A DNA stretch of 64,000 nt from Gottfriedia solisilvae (GCF_002128405.1 NZ_NETJ01000001.1:310001-374000), one strand, 5' to 3'; shown: positions 1-9,373, counted from the stretch's first letter. The notes: generated by a model not told the origin, from the sequence alone. Program-made: numbers and translations.

Positions 1-222
1 ATTATTCCTTGGATGTCTAGCATTATATTGAATTTTATCATCAGAGACTTTATCAAAATAAAAAATTATCTCTAAGTGTGAAAAATCGGTAATCCCACTT
101 AAAGCTAATTCACTAACCTCTTCAACTAACTCAATTTCAGAAATGATAGAACCCCAATGATCGTCTTCTATTTCTTGTCTAGAATTTTTGACATAAGCAA
201 TTGGTTTAATTGTAAATGACAT
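1..222 (-). CDS. trmO: tRNA m6t6A37 methyltransferase TrmO family (TsaA/UPF0066), 5' part only
   Basis: The first 74 codons are inside the window and the rest runs off the left edge. The start ATG lies behind a GGAG site (CAATAGGAGAATCGATT). The visible protein begins MSFTIKPIAYVKN and contains SHLEIIFYFDKV and ARHPRN, which match the N-terminal TsaA-like beta-barrel of TrmO, the SAM-dependent enzyme that N6-methylates t6A37 in tRNA-Thr. The family is normally about 160 to 240 residues, so most of the gene is missing here. The family call is good from motifs. Substrate assignment is by family knowledge only. Confidence 0.8.
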   Translation of the reverse strand, partial: MSFTIKPIAYVKNSRQEIEDDHWGSIISEIELVEEVSELALSGITDFSHLEIIFYFDKVSDDKIQYNARHPRNN

Positions 223-370
223 AATCGATTCTCCTATTGTTTAGTATAATTTGATTATACAGAAAATTAACGGAATTAGTAAAATTGATACTATCCTTTA
301 TGTATCAACCGAGAATTTTATTTATATGATAGAATCCTATTCTTCTATGTAATATCGTAATTTGAATAAG

Positions 371-401
371 AAAAAGTATGCCTTAATTGGCATACTTTTT
401 T
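371..401 (-). terminator. Rho-independent terminator of the gntR-ABC operon
   Basis: Stem GTATGCC / GGCATAC (376-382 and 389-395) with a six-base loop. It is flanked by A and T runs, so it can work in both directions. It lies four bases past the stop of the permease gene. Confidence 0.8.
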
Positions 402-405
402 AGTT

Positions 406-1107
406 TTACTCTCTACTTTTCATTTTTAATGGTGCATTTTTCATCATTGGGAATGTTAAGGACTGTAGTATCATTCCAACAATACCTAAAATAGTAAATA
501 TCATTAATACATTATTTTCTAAGATCCAACCAAAGATTGTTGGAATATATCCAGTAATTGAAGATAAAGTAATAATGATACTGATACCTACTAGTAAAAT
601 TAGAAAATTTAATACACCTAATCTTCTGATCAAAACTGCAATTAGAGATGATATCCCAAGAATGAAAAATCCAATCATTAAATCAATCCAATAATATGAG
701 AAAAAATGATAATTTGTTGAATACCATTCACCAGCATGAAAAAAATGAAATTTATTAATACCTTTATCAAATAAAAAGTTCATTATTAAATATAAAAGAT
801 TTAAAAATGTAATACTAGCTACAACCATAAGAGAAGCCATCACATTATATGACTTTAAAAATTGTACCCTTGTACTACCTAGTCCGATAGCAACCTGAAT
901 TGGAATCACTAAACCCGCGACAGCAAATGTACAAATCCCTCCAAAAGTTGGCCCAAATAAAGCAGCTTCAGTTCCTGATGGAATATTAAACATAAAGCTA
1001 ATTAAGAGATAAATGACCGATAATCCTAATGTAATTGTGGAAAATAACATAAAATACCAACGTAAGTCATCAAATATTAATTGATAAGTACCCTTAATTG
1101 AACTCAT
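406..1107 (-). CDS. ABC transporter membrane subunit of a YtrA-regulated type system
   Basis: A 233-residue integral membrane protein with about six hydrophobic segments (roughly residues 15-40, 50-75, 90-110, 135-160, 165-187 and 195-220) and no soluble domain. Its start overlaps the stop of the upstream ATPase gene by four bases (ATGA), so the two are translationally coupled. Small permeases of this kind pair with an ATPase and a short GntR regulator in Bacillus (ytr-like or yhcEFG-like operons) and are linked to cell-envelope stress in that family. Substrate is unknown. The permease role is inferred mostly from context. Confidence 0.7.
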   Translation of the reverse strand: MSSIKGTYQLIFDDLRWYFMLFSTITLGLSVIYLLISFMFNIPSGTEAALFGPTFGGICTFAVAGLVIPIQVAIGLGSTRVQFLKSYNVMASLMVVASITFLNLLYLIMNFLFDKGINKFHFFHAGEWYSTNYHFFSYYWIDLMIGFFILGISSLIAVLIRRLGVLNFLILLVGISIIITLSSITGYIPTIFGWILENNVLMIFTILGIVGMILQSLTFPMMKNAPLKMKSRE

Positions 1108-1979
1108 GATTTCACCTCAATCTTTCTATCCGTAACATTAATTAAATAATCTTGTAAACTAGCTTTTTCAATTGTTAAATCATGTTCCGAAGCGATTGAT
1201 TTCCAGTGATTAGAATAATTTTCATCGAGCATCACTTTTAGTGTTGAACTGATTTTAGATGTTTCGATTATGCTTGTATTAGAAGTAACCTGTTCGATCA
1301 ATTCACTATTACCTGATAAAATAACACCTTTTTCTCTCATAACTTCCATTTGTTCATGAAATAAAACTACTCCATCTTGGATCACAATGAGTGATTCACA
1401 AAGTGGTTGAATTTCTTCAATATGATGAGTAGAGATTAAAAATAAGCGTGGTTGTTCTTCATAACTCTCTAATAATGCATCATAAAATATTTTTCGCTTT
1501 ACTGCATCCAACCCATTTGTTGGCTCATCAAGAATTGTAATTTGTGCATTACTTGCTAAACCTAATATGATTTGTGTAGCAGTTTTCATTCCTTTAGAAA
1601 ATTTAGTGATTTTTTTCTTATAAGGTAGCTCAAATAAATCGATTAGTTTTTCAGCAAACTCTTGGTTCCAATTCGGATGAAAATAGCGACCAAATTTACA
1701 TACGTCTTCAATTTTCCAATTTTGACCAAAAGGATGATTTTCTTGAATATAACAAATTTTTTCTAATGCGGATAAATTATTATAAGGTTCTTGACCTAAT
1801 ACATTTAATTGACCTTCTAATGGTTTATAGTGTCCCGCAAGTAAACTCATTAAAGTTGTCTTCCCAGATCCATTTCTCCCCCATAGACCAATAATGTTTG
1901 GTTCCGTTTCGTGTAAATTAAATTTTGATAAAACCGGTGTTTGTTGATAACCATAAGTCAAATTCTTAATCTGGATCAA
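1104..1979 (-). CDS. ABC transporter ATP-binding protein
   Basis: A 291-residue ATPase. Walker A is GRNGSGKTT (residues ~34-42), the signature loop is KFSKGMK (~127), Walker B with the D-loop is ITILDEPTNGLD (~147-158), and the switch His is in STHHIEEI (~185). The signature is degenerate (FSKGM instead of LSGGQ), as is common in small Gram-positive exporters. A C-terminal extension of about 80 residues follows the nucleotide-binding domain. It sits between a GntR gene (12-bp gap) and the permease (4-bp overlap), so the three form one operon. It should energise the permease at the membrane. The cargo is unknown. Confidence 0.9.
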   Translation of the reverse strand: MIQIKNLTYGYQQTPVLSKFNLHETEPNIIGLWGRNGSGKTTLMSLLAGHYKPLEGQLNVLGQEPYNNLSALEKICYIQENHPFGQNWKIEDVCKFGRYFHPNWNQEFAEKLIDLFELPYKKKITKFSKGMKTATQIILGLASNAQITILDEPTNGLDAVKRKIFYDALLESYEEQPRLFLISTHHIEEIQPLCESLIVIQDGVVLFHEQMEVMREKGVILSGNSELIEQVTSNTSIIETSKISSTLKVMLDENYSNHWKSIASEHDLTIEKASLQDYLINVTDRKIEVKS

Positions 1980-1991
1980 TCGTTACTCCCC

Positions 1992-2363
1992 CTATTTTGA
2001 ATCCATTTTTGTTTTTATCAATTCAATAACCATTTGTTCATCAAGATGTATTCGATTTGCTTCCTTTAATAAAGGAGCGACATATTCTTCATAAAATTGC
2101 TCTTTTCGCTGAATGATTAATTTCTCTTTTGCGCCTTTAGAAACAAACATTCCAACACCTCTTTGTTTATAAATAATTTCCTTGTCAACCAAAGCTTGGA
2201 GTCCTTTTCTAGCTGTTGCAGGATTAATATTATAAAAACGTGATAATTCATTTGTTGAAGGAACTTGCTCCTCCTCCTTAATTCTACCGTCAATAATTTC
2301 ATCCATAATTAAAACGGCAATTTGGTGAAATATTGGCTGAGATTCATCTAATGTTGGTTTCAT
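1992..2363 (-). CDS. GntR-family regulator, YtrA subfamily
   Basis: A 123-residue regulator with an N-terminal winged helix (residues ~10-75; motifs QVPSTNELSRFYNINPATARKG in two pieces and GVGMFV) and only a short helical tail for dimerisation. This is the size and form of the YtrA subfamily of GntR. It is the first gene of the operon with the ABC ATPase and permease. A perfect inverted repeat at 2392-2417, just upstream of the start, is the likely autoregulatory operator. YtrA-type proteins repress linked ABC transporters and respond to envelope-active compounds; the inducer here is unknown. Confidence 0.88.
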   Translation of the reverse strand: MKPTLDESQPIFHQIAVLIMDEIIDGRIKEEEQVPSTNELSRFYNINPATARKGLQALVDKEIIYKQRGVGMFVSKGAKEKLIIQRKEQFYEEYVAPLLKEANRIHLDEQMVIELIKTKMDSK

Positions 2364-2391
2364 TAGCAGCTTCCTTTACTTGTTAGTTATT

Positions 2392-2417
2392 TAGTTAGTT
2401 ACTTGTGTAACTAACTA
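2392..2417. promoter_or_regulatory. Palindromic operator upstream of the YtrA-type operon
   Basis: AGTTAGTTAC, a TTGT loop, and GTAACTAACT form a perfect 10-bp inverted repeat (11 bp with the flanking T/A pair). It begins about 30 bp upstream of the GntR start codon. A further half-site-like TTAGTTA lies beside it. Position and symmetry fit autoregulation by the linked GntR protein; this is an inference. Confidence 0.6.
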
Positions 2418-2471
2418 TACTACCTAATAAATGATATGTAAAGTATATCTAAAAAGTACGCCTAAATATAA

Positions 2472-2500
2472 AAATCTATTTTCAAGTAGAAAATAGATTT
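2472..2500. terminator. Perfect hairpin between the gntR promoter and the P-loop gene
   Basis: AAATCTATTTTC / GAAAATAGATTT, a 12-bp stem with a 5-base loop and a T-rich tail on the minus strand. It may be a second terminator behind the P-loop gene, insulating the gntR promoter from read-through. Confidence 0.5.
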
Positions 2501-2507
2501 ATTAGAC

Positions 2508-2569
2508 AACCAGGCAAACGTACGCTTTTTTTTGTTTTGCCTGCTTGTGGTGCTATTTAAAAAGATAAA
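2508..2569. repeat. Degenerate copy of the small repeat found at 43229-43360
   Basis: The stretch around GGCAAACGTACGCTTT, followed by TTTTGCCTGCTTGTGGTGCT and AAAGATAAA, aligns along about 60 bases with GCCAAACGCTCGCTTT, TTCGCCTGCTTGCGGTTCT and AAAGATAAA at 43241-43303. The right end of the element is not seen here, so this looks like a truncated copy. Confidence 0.4.
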
Positions 2570-2595
2570 AGCCCTAATTCAAAAAGAAGTAGGGC
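2559..2595 (-). terminator. Terminator of the P-loop gene
   Basis: Stem GCCCTA / TAGGGC (2590-2595 and 2571-2576) followed on the minus strand by TTTTATCTTTTT, ten bases past the stop of the gene that ends at 2605. Confidence 0.65.
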
Positions 2596-2604
2596 CTAAT
2601 TTTA

Positions 2605-3453
2605 TTAAAAATATATACGAATAAGAATCTCTAAAGTGGATTGATAACTTTCAAGATCATAGTTAGAATTATTGACAACTTCCTTTTTTAAACTTAGTTC
2701 TTCTAAAATGTTAACTTCGAGCTGTTTTCTTGCCTCAAGAATTTTTATTGTTCCCTCTAATCCGTTAAAATCATGTTCACTTCCAAATGCTTGATTTACA
2801 TAATAATTTACAAATCCATCAAACCATTCTTTTGGTCTTTCATTTATAGTCTTATGGAATGAAAATTTTAAATCATCTTGACTAACATAAAGTAACAGTG
2901 GATTTAGAGCTTCAACTGCATTTTCTAACGATTTTATATATTGGATCACTTTTTCTTTACTTGCATTATATTTAATCATTCCAACTGTTATTGGATTTTG
3001 AATAAAACAGCATTCAAAAATAGTTACTTTATCACTTTTTTTGGCTTGTTCAGCAAAAGCTTGCCATCTTTTTTCGATTAAATATTGATTTTGTTCAAGT
3101 GGTAATTCATATATATCCTTTTTCATCAATGAATCTAATAATTCAGGTGATAGTTTTAAACCTAATTTGTGATGTAGTTTTTGATATGGAATTAAAAAAC
3201 CAGATTCATATTCTTCCATATGTTGTTTTATCATTTCACTTTGTAGCTCATGTTTTAAAAATAATTGTTCCATTTCTGACTTCGTAAAAAACGCTACTCC
3301 TTCAAAGTCAGCAGGATGATTTACATCACCTTCTAAGAACAATTCAGCTGCTACATTCTGTTCTTTTAAAATGTTATATACTAATCTAGCAGTCGTTGAT
3401 TTACCAAAACCAGGTAATCCCTCAACTAATATTAAATTTGGTTTTGTACTCAA
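2605..3453 (-). CDS. P-loop NTPase of unknown function
   Basis: A 282-residue soluble protein. It starts MSTKPNLILVEGLPGFGKST, with a Walker A motif GLPGFGKST at residues ~13-21. The P-loop at the very N-terminus is typical of small kinase-like AAA_33/zeta-like proteins in Firmicutes. An acidic segment near residue 140 (IFECCF) could be the Walker B strand. No catalytic domain I can name follows. It is monocistronic, with its own terminator. It could be a phosphotransferase or nucleotide-binding regulator; I do not assign a substrate. Confidence 0.75.
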   Translation of the reverse strand: MSTKPNLILVEGLPGFGKSTTARLVYNILKEQNVAAELFLEGDVNHPADFEGVAFFTKSEMEQLFLKHELQSEMIKQHMEEYESGFLIPYQKLHHKLGLKLSPELLDSLMKKDIYELPLEQNQYLIEKRWQAFAEQAKKSDKVTIFECCFIQNPITVGMIKYNASKEKVIQYIKSLENAVEALNPLLLYVSQDDLKFSFHKTINERPKEWFDGFVNYYVNQAFGSEHDFNGLEGTIKILEARKQLEVNILEELSLKKEVVNNSNYDLESYQSTLEILIRIYF

Positions 3454-3615
3454 TACAGTGTCCTCACTTTAACTTTTATAATTTTTTTATTTCAAGCTCG
3501 TATACTCCACTGTATTCACCTCAAATTTATTTAATATACTACTAGTATACTAGAAATTACACCCATTAATAAATACAATTTATATTTAGAATGTGTTTTT
3601 CACTTTCACTTTCAC

Positions 3616-5325
3616 TTACTTCAAATTCAGATTTAATTCAATATTAACTAATTCATTTTTTATAATCGGAAGGATCGATTCTAAACAACCTTTTTCAAAT
3701 GGAGAAATCAGGTTGGACTCTTCTAATATCGTTAAAAACGAATTGCTACCTCCAGCTTTACAAATTGTAAGAAATTTAGAAAAGGCTTTATCCTCATTTG
3801 CTTTAAATCGTTTCCAAAATTGGAAGGCACAAACTTGAGCTAATGCATAATCAATAAAGTAAAAAGGTGTTTTATATATAAGTGTCTGTTGTTGCCAATA
3901 CCCACCTTTTTCTAAATAATCATTTCCTTCATAATTGCGAAAAGGTAAATATTCTTTTTCAATATTCCTCCACTTTTCTTTTCGTTCATTTGGAGTCAGT
4001 TCTGGATTTTCATAAACAATATGTTGAAACTCGTCAACAGCAACACAATATACTAACCAGTCGAGTGCTTCATGCAGGTGTAGATATTTATATTTATTTG
4101 TTTCTTCACCAAAAATACGATTAAGCGATTTCCATCCAAACAACTCCATACTCATTGAAAAAATTTCACACGCTTCATAAGTGGGATAATGATAGTCAAC
4201 TAATTCTAAATTTCGACTAGCATAAAGTTGAAATGCATGACCAGCTTCATGAAGAAATACCCGAACATCATCGGAAGTTCCGTTGAAATTTGCAAAAATA
4301 TAAGGGGATTTATATTCAGCAATATATGTACAAAAGCCCGCTCTCGCTTTATCATTTCTTGTCTCTACATCTAAAAGATTATTTGATACCATGAATTGAT
4401 AAAATTCCGCTGTTTCAGGTGAAATCTCCTTAAACACATGTTGAAATTCATTTAGTATCCATTTGACATTTCCTTTAGGTTCTGGGTTTCCATCATCAAA
4501 CAGAATATCTAAATCATAATAAAGTAACGTTTCAATGTTTAAACGATTTCTCTGATTTTCTTTCAATTCTATTAATAAAGGAACGATTACATCTTTAACT
4601 TGCTTTCTAAAAATACGAATCATTTCTGAACCATAACCAATCCTTAGCATGCGTGCATAACCTAATTCTACAAATTTTTTGTATCCTAGCTTTTGTGCAA
4701 TTTCTGTTCTTTTTTTAACTAAATTATGAAAAATTTGATCTAGTTCTTCTTCATGCTCCTCATAAAATCCATACCTAGCATTAACTGCTTGTTTTCTTAA
4801 TTCTCTATTTTTATTTTGTGAATATGCTCTTACTTGAGTTAAATTCATCTCTTTCGAAAGGAAGTTAATTCTTGCAGAAGAAATAAGTTTCGTATATTGA
4901 CTTACTAATTTATTTTCCATCACTAAATCTTCAATAATATTTGCAGAGATTGTTTTGGTTTGTAGTTCTGCAAGGGAAAAGAATTGTTTACCCCACATTT
5001 CTTCTAATTGGTTTCTATATTCACAGTTCACAAGATTCCTAAAATATTCGTTTATCAAATTTTGATATTTAGGATTAGATTCATCAAAAAATTTTTGTTC
5101 CGCTGAATAAAATGAATCGCTTGTATTTCTCATAAATTGTAAATAAGCAAGATTCATCATACTTTCGAAGTTTGATCTTAACTGATTTATTTTGCTAATT
5201 ATATTACTTAATTCTTCAATATCTTTTGACTGCTTAAATTGATTAAGGAGATGGATTAGATCCTGCTCCAATTTATCAATATTAGGTCTCTTATAATTAA
5301 ATTTCTCGAATTTCATAAATTTCAC
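3616..5325 (-). CDS. M3-family oligoendopeptidase
   Basis: A 569-residue zinc metallopeptidase. The active-site helix FLHEAGHAFQLYAS (residues ~355-368) carries HExGH, and the third zinc ligand is in the downstream EACEIFSMSMELF segment (Glu near residue 384). Length and the long helical N-terminal region match the M3 (PepF/thimet-like) oligoendopeptidases of Bacillus, which cleave short peptides in the cytoplasm. It has no signal peptide. It lies alone between a P-loop gene and a small exported-protein gene. Confidence 0.9.
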   Translation of the reverse strand: MKFMKFEKFNYKRPNIDKLEQDLIHLLNQFKQSKDIEELSNIISKINQLRSNFESMMNLAYLQFMRNTSDSFYSAEQKFFDESNPKYQNLINEYFRNLVNCEYRNQLEEMWGKQFFSLAELQTKTISANIIEDLVMENKLVSQYTKLISSARINFLSKEMNLTQVRAYSQNKNRELRKQAVNARYGFYEEHEEELDQIFHNLVKKRTEIAQKLGYKKFVELGYARMLRIGYGSEMIRIFRKQVKDVIVPLLIELKENQRNRLNIETLLYYDLDILFDDGNPEPKGNVKWILNEFQHVFKEISPETAEFYQFMVSNNLLDVETRNDKARAGFCTYIAEYKSPYIFANFNGTSDDVRVFLHEAGHAFQLYASRNLELVDYHYPTYEACEIFSMSMELFGWKSLNRIFGEETNKYKYLHLHEALDWLVYCVAVDEFQHIVYENPELTPNERKEKWRNIEKEYLPFRNYEGNDYLEKGGYWQQQTLIYKTPFYFIDYALAQVCAFQFWKRFKANEDKAFSKFLTICKAGGSNSFLTILEESNLISPFEKGCLESILPIIKNELVNIELNLNLK

Positions 5326-5362
5326 TACCTTCTGTTATTTTATAGGCCGTATTCTAATTCAT

Positions 5363-5764
5363 TCATTCACGAATTCCTCTTCCAATCACCTTAAATGTTT
5401 CAGCGTCAACATAAACCACAATATCGCCTAATATTTCTTCATTTTTTGTACTATATGTCACTTTAAAAACTTCATTTCCATCATATTGATCGTTTACTAA
5501 TCTAGCAGTATCCTTTGATACGAATGTTTTCAGAACGTTTCCTTTCGCATCATCATTCGTTAAATCTTTCCTTTCATGACTTGTTAAATCAGCATTTGCT
5601 ATTATTTCTGCTTTTACAGCTTCTGGAGAAATTTCTGGTATCGCACATTTTGTTCTTTTCATATGTTGACCACATTTATTTTGATGAAAACCACGTGTAT
5701 TAAATTCAATAAATCCAATAACTAAAAGGATTAAACTAACGATGAATATAGATTTTAATTTCAT
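5363..5764 (-). CDS. Small N-terminally anchored extracytoplasmic protein, unknown
   Basis: A 133-residue protein with an N-terminal hydrophobic helix (residues ~4-21, SIFIVSLILLVIGFIEF) after a Lys, so it is either secreted or anchored with its bulk outside. Two Cys flank residues 31 and 40. The C-terminal half has an alternating beta pattern ending IVVYVDAETFKVIGRGIRE, which resembles the final strands of PepSY-like domains, but the match is weak. Function is not recognised. It is 38 bp upstream of the M3 peptidase gene and could be cotranscribed with it. Confidence 0.65.
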   Translation of the reverse strand: MKLKSIFIVSLILLVIGFIEFNTRGFHQNKCGQHMKRTKCAIPEISPEAVKAEIIANADLTSHERKDLTNDDAKGNVLKTFVSKDTARLVNDQYDGNEVFKVTYSTKNEEILGDIVVYVDAETFKVIGRGIRE

Positions 5765-5993
5765 TTAGTCCTCCATCTATCTAACTTGATTTTATAAATT
5801 ATTTCTTCCATATGACATGTAATATTACCTTTTAATTGGAAGCAAGTCTTTCATTTACGAACAATTTGGACATAATGAAGGTACTATAACTTTTTTACTA
5901 TGTTGTTTCATCGAGAGAGTAATTCTTGTATAATAGAAAAGATGTGAAATAATTAACTTACTATTTTTGTTTTTAGAAAGGACTTTATAATAG

Positions 5994-7589
5994 ATGGCAA
6001 ATAAAGATTTAATCAACCAAGTTGCTAAGCGCCGTATTTTTGGAATCATTTCTCACCCGGATGCTGGTAAAACAACGTTAACTGAAAAATTACTTTTACA
6101 TGGTGGAGCAATTCGTGAAGCTGGTACTGTAAAAGCACAAAAAAACTCTAAATATGCAAAATCTGACTGGATGGAAATTGAAAAACAACGTGGGATTTCT
6201 GTTACTTCTTCAGTTATGCAATTTGAATACGATGAAAAAATGGTCTCAATTATGGATACACCAGGTCATAATGATTTCGGTGAGGATACATACCGTGTAC
6301 TAACTTCTGTTGATAGTGCAGTGATGGTAATTGATGCTGCTAAAGGTATCGAGGCGCAAACGAAAAAACTTTTCCAAGTATGTCGTATGCGTGGAATTCC
6401 GATTTTTACATTCATGAACAAATTAGATCGACAAGCAAAGGATCCATTAGAATTAATGGAGGAACTTGAAGAAGTTCTTGGAATGCCTTCAGTAGCTGTA
6501 ACATGGCCAATTGGTAGTGGTATGCAATTTGAGGGTGTATATGATCGTCTTGAAAATGAAGTTCATCTATTCAGAAAAGATGAAGTCATTAAGCTTGGAA
6601 AAGATGGTGTTCATGGACCTGAATTAGAAGCCCATTTAGAATCGACAAACCTAGAAAACTTAAGAGATGAAGTTGATCTTTTAGAAGGTGCTGGGAATGA
6701 ATTTAATATTGAATTGGTACAATCTGGTGAATTAACACCTGTATTTTTTGGAACTGCATTAGTTGATTTTGGTGTTACACCATTTTTAAATCATTTCTTA
6801 GATATGTCACCTGCTCCTGGTCCACGTAAAACGATCAATAGTGAAGTGAATCCAACAGATGAAACGTTTAGTGGCTTTATTTTTAAAATCCAAGCTAATA
6901 TGAATCCGGCCCACCGTGACCGAATTGCATTTGTACGTATTTGTTCTGGTGTATTCGAACGTGGAATGAACGTAATGCTCTCTCGTACTGGTAAACAAAT
7001 CAAACTAAGTCAATCTACTCAATTAATGGCAAATGATCGTGAGACTGTTGATAAAGCATATGCTGGGGATGTAATTGGTATTTATGATTCGGGGACATAT
7101 CAAATTGGTGACACAATTACGGCTGGCAAACAAAAAATATTCTTTGAGCCATTACCTACCTTCCCACCAGAATTATTCTTACGCGTAAGCCCGGTAAACT
7201 CATTAAAATCTAAGCACTTCCATAAAGGTGTCGAACAATTAGCCCAAGAAGGTGCTATTCAAGTTTATAAAAATGAATTTAATGAAGTTATACTTGGTGC
7301 AGTTGGTCAACTTCAATTTGAAGTATTTGAGTACAGATTAAAAAATGAGTATGGTTCTGACATTCGTAAAGATCATGTTGATTATAATATTGCACGTTGG
7401 GTAAAAACAGATGATGTAAAAGGCTTAAAAAAATATCAGGATATGCGTAACATGCTTGTATTTGACCGCTTTGAACGTCCGTTATTCCTATTTGCAAATG
7501 AATTTACTTTTAATCGATTCCAAGAACGACATGAAGAGCTTGAACTTGTAGAAGCACTTGATGTTAATAATGAAATCGCTCCAGAATAA
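5994..7589 (+). CDS. prfC: Peptide chain release factor 3
   Basis: A 531-residue translational GTPase. G1 is HPDAGKTT (residues ~21-28), the switch II motif is DTPGHNDF (~86-93), and G4 is NKLD (~141-144). After the G domain come the domain II barrel and the RF3-specific C-terminal domain (VDYNIARWV, FANEFTFNRFQ). RF3 removes RF1/RF2 from the ribosome after peptide release. Length equals the family norm. The start ATG follows an AAAGGA site, and a -10-like TATAAT lies at 5929-5934. Confidence 0.97.
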   Translation: MANKDLINQVAKRRIFGIISHPDAGKTTLTEKLLLHGGAIREAGTVKAQKNSKYAKSDWMEIEKQRGISVTSSVMQFEYDEKMVSIMDTPGHNDFGEDTYRVLTSVDSAVMVIDAAKGIEAQTKKLFQVCRMRGIPIFTFMNKLDRQAKDPLELMEELEEVLGMPSVAVTWPIGSGMQFEGVYDRLENEVHLFRKDEVIKLGKDGVHGPELEAHLESTNLENLRDEVDLLEGAGNEFNIELVQSGELTPVFFGTALVDFGVTPFLNHFLDMSPAPGPRKTINSEVNPTDETFSGFIFKIQANMNPAHRDRIAFVRICSGVFERGMNVMLSRTGKQIKLSQSTQLMANDRETVDKAYAGDVIGIYDSGTYQIGDTITAGKQKIFFEPLPTFPPELFLRVSPVNSLKSKHFHKGVEQLAQEGAIQVYKNEFNEVILGAVGQLQFEVFEYRLKNEYGSDIRKDHVDYNIARWVKTDDVKGLKKYQDMRNMLVFDRFERPLFLFANEFTFNRFQERHEELELVEALDVNNEIAPE

Positions 7590-7592
7590 TAA

Positions 7593-7626
7593 AAAAAAGT
7601 GGCTGAATCATTCAGCCGCTTTTTTT
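7593..7626. terminator. Bidirectional terminator between prfC and the DMT transporter
   Basis: GTGGCTGAA / TTCAGCCGC with flanking A and T runs, lying between two convergent genes. Confidence 0.85.
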
Positions 7627-8536
7627 ATGCCTTTTTCGAAGAATAATTTATAGTTGATAGATTTTTTGGCTCCTTTATTGATAAATAAACAGCTAATATG
7701 ATTAATAAACTGCCTACATAAAATGAAGTTTTTATTGATTCATTCAATAAGAAAAAGCCAAAAACTGTCCCAATAAGTGGTTGGAAAAAGAAAAACAATG
7801 AGCCCGTAGATGTATCTATGAATTCAAATCCTTTATTCCACAAATAAAATGCCCCTGCTGTAGAAATTGTTCCTAAAAATATTACTCCCATCCAAATCCA
7901 AAAATTAAGCGATAATGAACTAGGATTTTGAATTTGTTCAACTACTGTAAAAGGAATTGTAAAAATTACCCCAAAAACAGTTGCCCAAGTTGTAACGGTT
8001 AAAGAAGAATATTTTTTCGTTTGTGCTTTACTTAAAACTGTGTATAAAGCCCACGTTATTGCAGCTCCAAATAAAATGATATTACCATAATAAGCACCGT
8101 AATCTGTATTTCCTGTTGGTATTCCAATCACTACGATCACACCTATAGTCGCTAACACTAATGAAATGATTTTACGATTATTTATTTTCTCTTTTAAAAT
8201 GAGAAATGCAAAAAATGAAATCAATGCAGGTGAAGCTGAAGTTATTAAAGATCCCATAGCCGCTCCTGAAAGCTTTGTACCGATAAATTGAAGACCAATT
8301 GAACCTGAGTAGCCAACTAAACCAATCATTGCAATTGTTAATAAGTCCTTCTTATCTATCTTCCATGATTTTTGAATGATACAAATAATTCCTAAGGCAA
8401 TTAGCGCTAATAAAAACCTCATTTCCAGTAAAAGCCATGGAGAAATATGATCTAATACGACTTTACTTACAACATACGTCATTCCCCATATACTGGCAGC
8501 TAAAGATAAATATACTGCACCTTTAAAAAAATTCAT
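7625..8536 (-). CDS. EamA-family (DMT) metabolite exporter
   Basis: A 303-residue membrane protein with ten predicted helices in two EamA halves (residues ~1-140 and ~150-290). The first half has the common WGMTYVVSKVVL opening and each half ends in a GTK or GFE turn followed by a hydrophobic hairpin. These transporters export amino acids or other small metabolites; the substrate is unknown. It lies 16 bp downstream of an acetyltransferase gene on the same strand, so the two may be cotranscribed. Confidence 0.88.
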   Translation of the reverse strand: MNFFKGAVYLSLAASIWGMTYVVSKVVLDHISPWLLLEMRFLLALIALGIICIIQKSWKIDKKDLLTIAMIGLVGYSGSIGLQFIGTKLSGAAMGSLITSASPALISFFAFLILKEKINNRKIISLVLATIGVIVVIGIPTGNTDYGAYYGNIILFGAAITWALYTVLSKAQTKKYSSLTVTTWATVFGVIFTIPFTVVEQIQNPSSLSLNFWIWMGVIFLGTISTAGAFYLWNKGFEFIDTSTGSLFFFFQPLIGTVFGFFLLNESIKTSFYVGSLLIILAVYLSIKEPKNLSTINYSSKKA

Positions 8537-8552
8537 TGTTACTTCTCATCTC

Positions 8553-9101
8553 CTACCCTACCCAATCATCTTTTGTCAATTCGAAGACAAACTCATTCAC
8601 TATTTGACCTTTAAAAGGACTATTTTCTATTTTTTTCACCTGACGAAATCCTATTCTTTTTAAAAGTTTGATTGAGGAGTCATTTTGTTCAACAGCAATC
8701 GCTTGAATTTTTTCTTTATGTAAAACGTTAAATGCATGATTTACAAGTCCATTTAGTGCTTCTGTTGCATAGCCTTGTTTTTGAAATTGTGGATCTAATG
8801 TGAAACCAATCTCAATTGAATTTAGCGGTAACTCTAGCGTATGGATACCAAAATCTCCTATTAGTCTTCCATGATCTTTAAGTTCAATCGCAACTTGTAC
8901 CCATGTGTCTGGAATGTTTGCGATCGCAATTTTTTGTTTTTCAATAAATGAAATTGCTTGTTCGTATGAATAGTCCTGCCACCCTTGATATTTTGCGACA
9001 TCAGGATTAGCTCGATATTGATAAAAGTATTCCAAATCTTCATCTTTAAATCTTCTTAATTTTAATCGTTCGGTTTCAAATTCTATAAAATTATGTACCA
9101 T
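8553..9101 (-). CDS. GNAT N-acetyltransferase, RimJ/RimL type
   Basis: A 182-residue acetyltransferase starting MVHNFIEFETERLKLRRF. The acetyl-CoA loop is in LDPQFQKQGYATEALNGL (residues ~103-120, Q-x-x-G-Y/x-A). Motif B lies around NDSSIKLLKRIGFRQV. A longer frame opens at 9128, but the AGAGGTG site sits directly before the ATG at 9101, so I use that start. RimJ-like proteins acetylate protein N-termini or small amines; the target here is unknown. Confidence 0.88.
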   Translation of the reverse strand: MVHNFIEFETERLKLRRFKDEDLEYFYQYRANPDVAKYQGWQDYSYEQAISFIEKQKIAIANIPDTWVQVAIELKDHGRLIGDFGIHTLELPLNSIEIGFTLDPQFQKQGYATEALNGLVNHAFNVLHKEKIQAIAVEQNDSSIKLLKRIGFRQVKKIENSPFKGQIVNEFVFELTKDDWVG

Positions 9102-9333
9102 GTAATCACCTCTAATGTTAAAAATCAATTAATCCTGGCTTTTTTATTATACTTTGAAAATTCAAAATAAGTATATCGAATTTTTTCATCTTCAAATAGT
9201 ACTTTAAAAAGTATGGTTTATAATGATAAAATTCTCGACATCATCCTGATGGAACTATTCACCCTCTAACTATTACTTCGAATTAGACCTCGCCGTGATT
9301 TTATCTCAAATTATTATCAATATGGATCAATGC

Positions 9334-9367
9334 ACAAAAAAATACTGACCATTAATTGATCAGTATC
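9334..9367 (-). terminator. Terminator of the L,D-transpeptidase gene
   Basis: ATACTGATCA / TGGTCAGTAT read on the minus strand, followed by TTTTTTTG. Confidence 0.8.
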
Positions 9368-9373
9368 TTTAAG

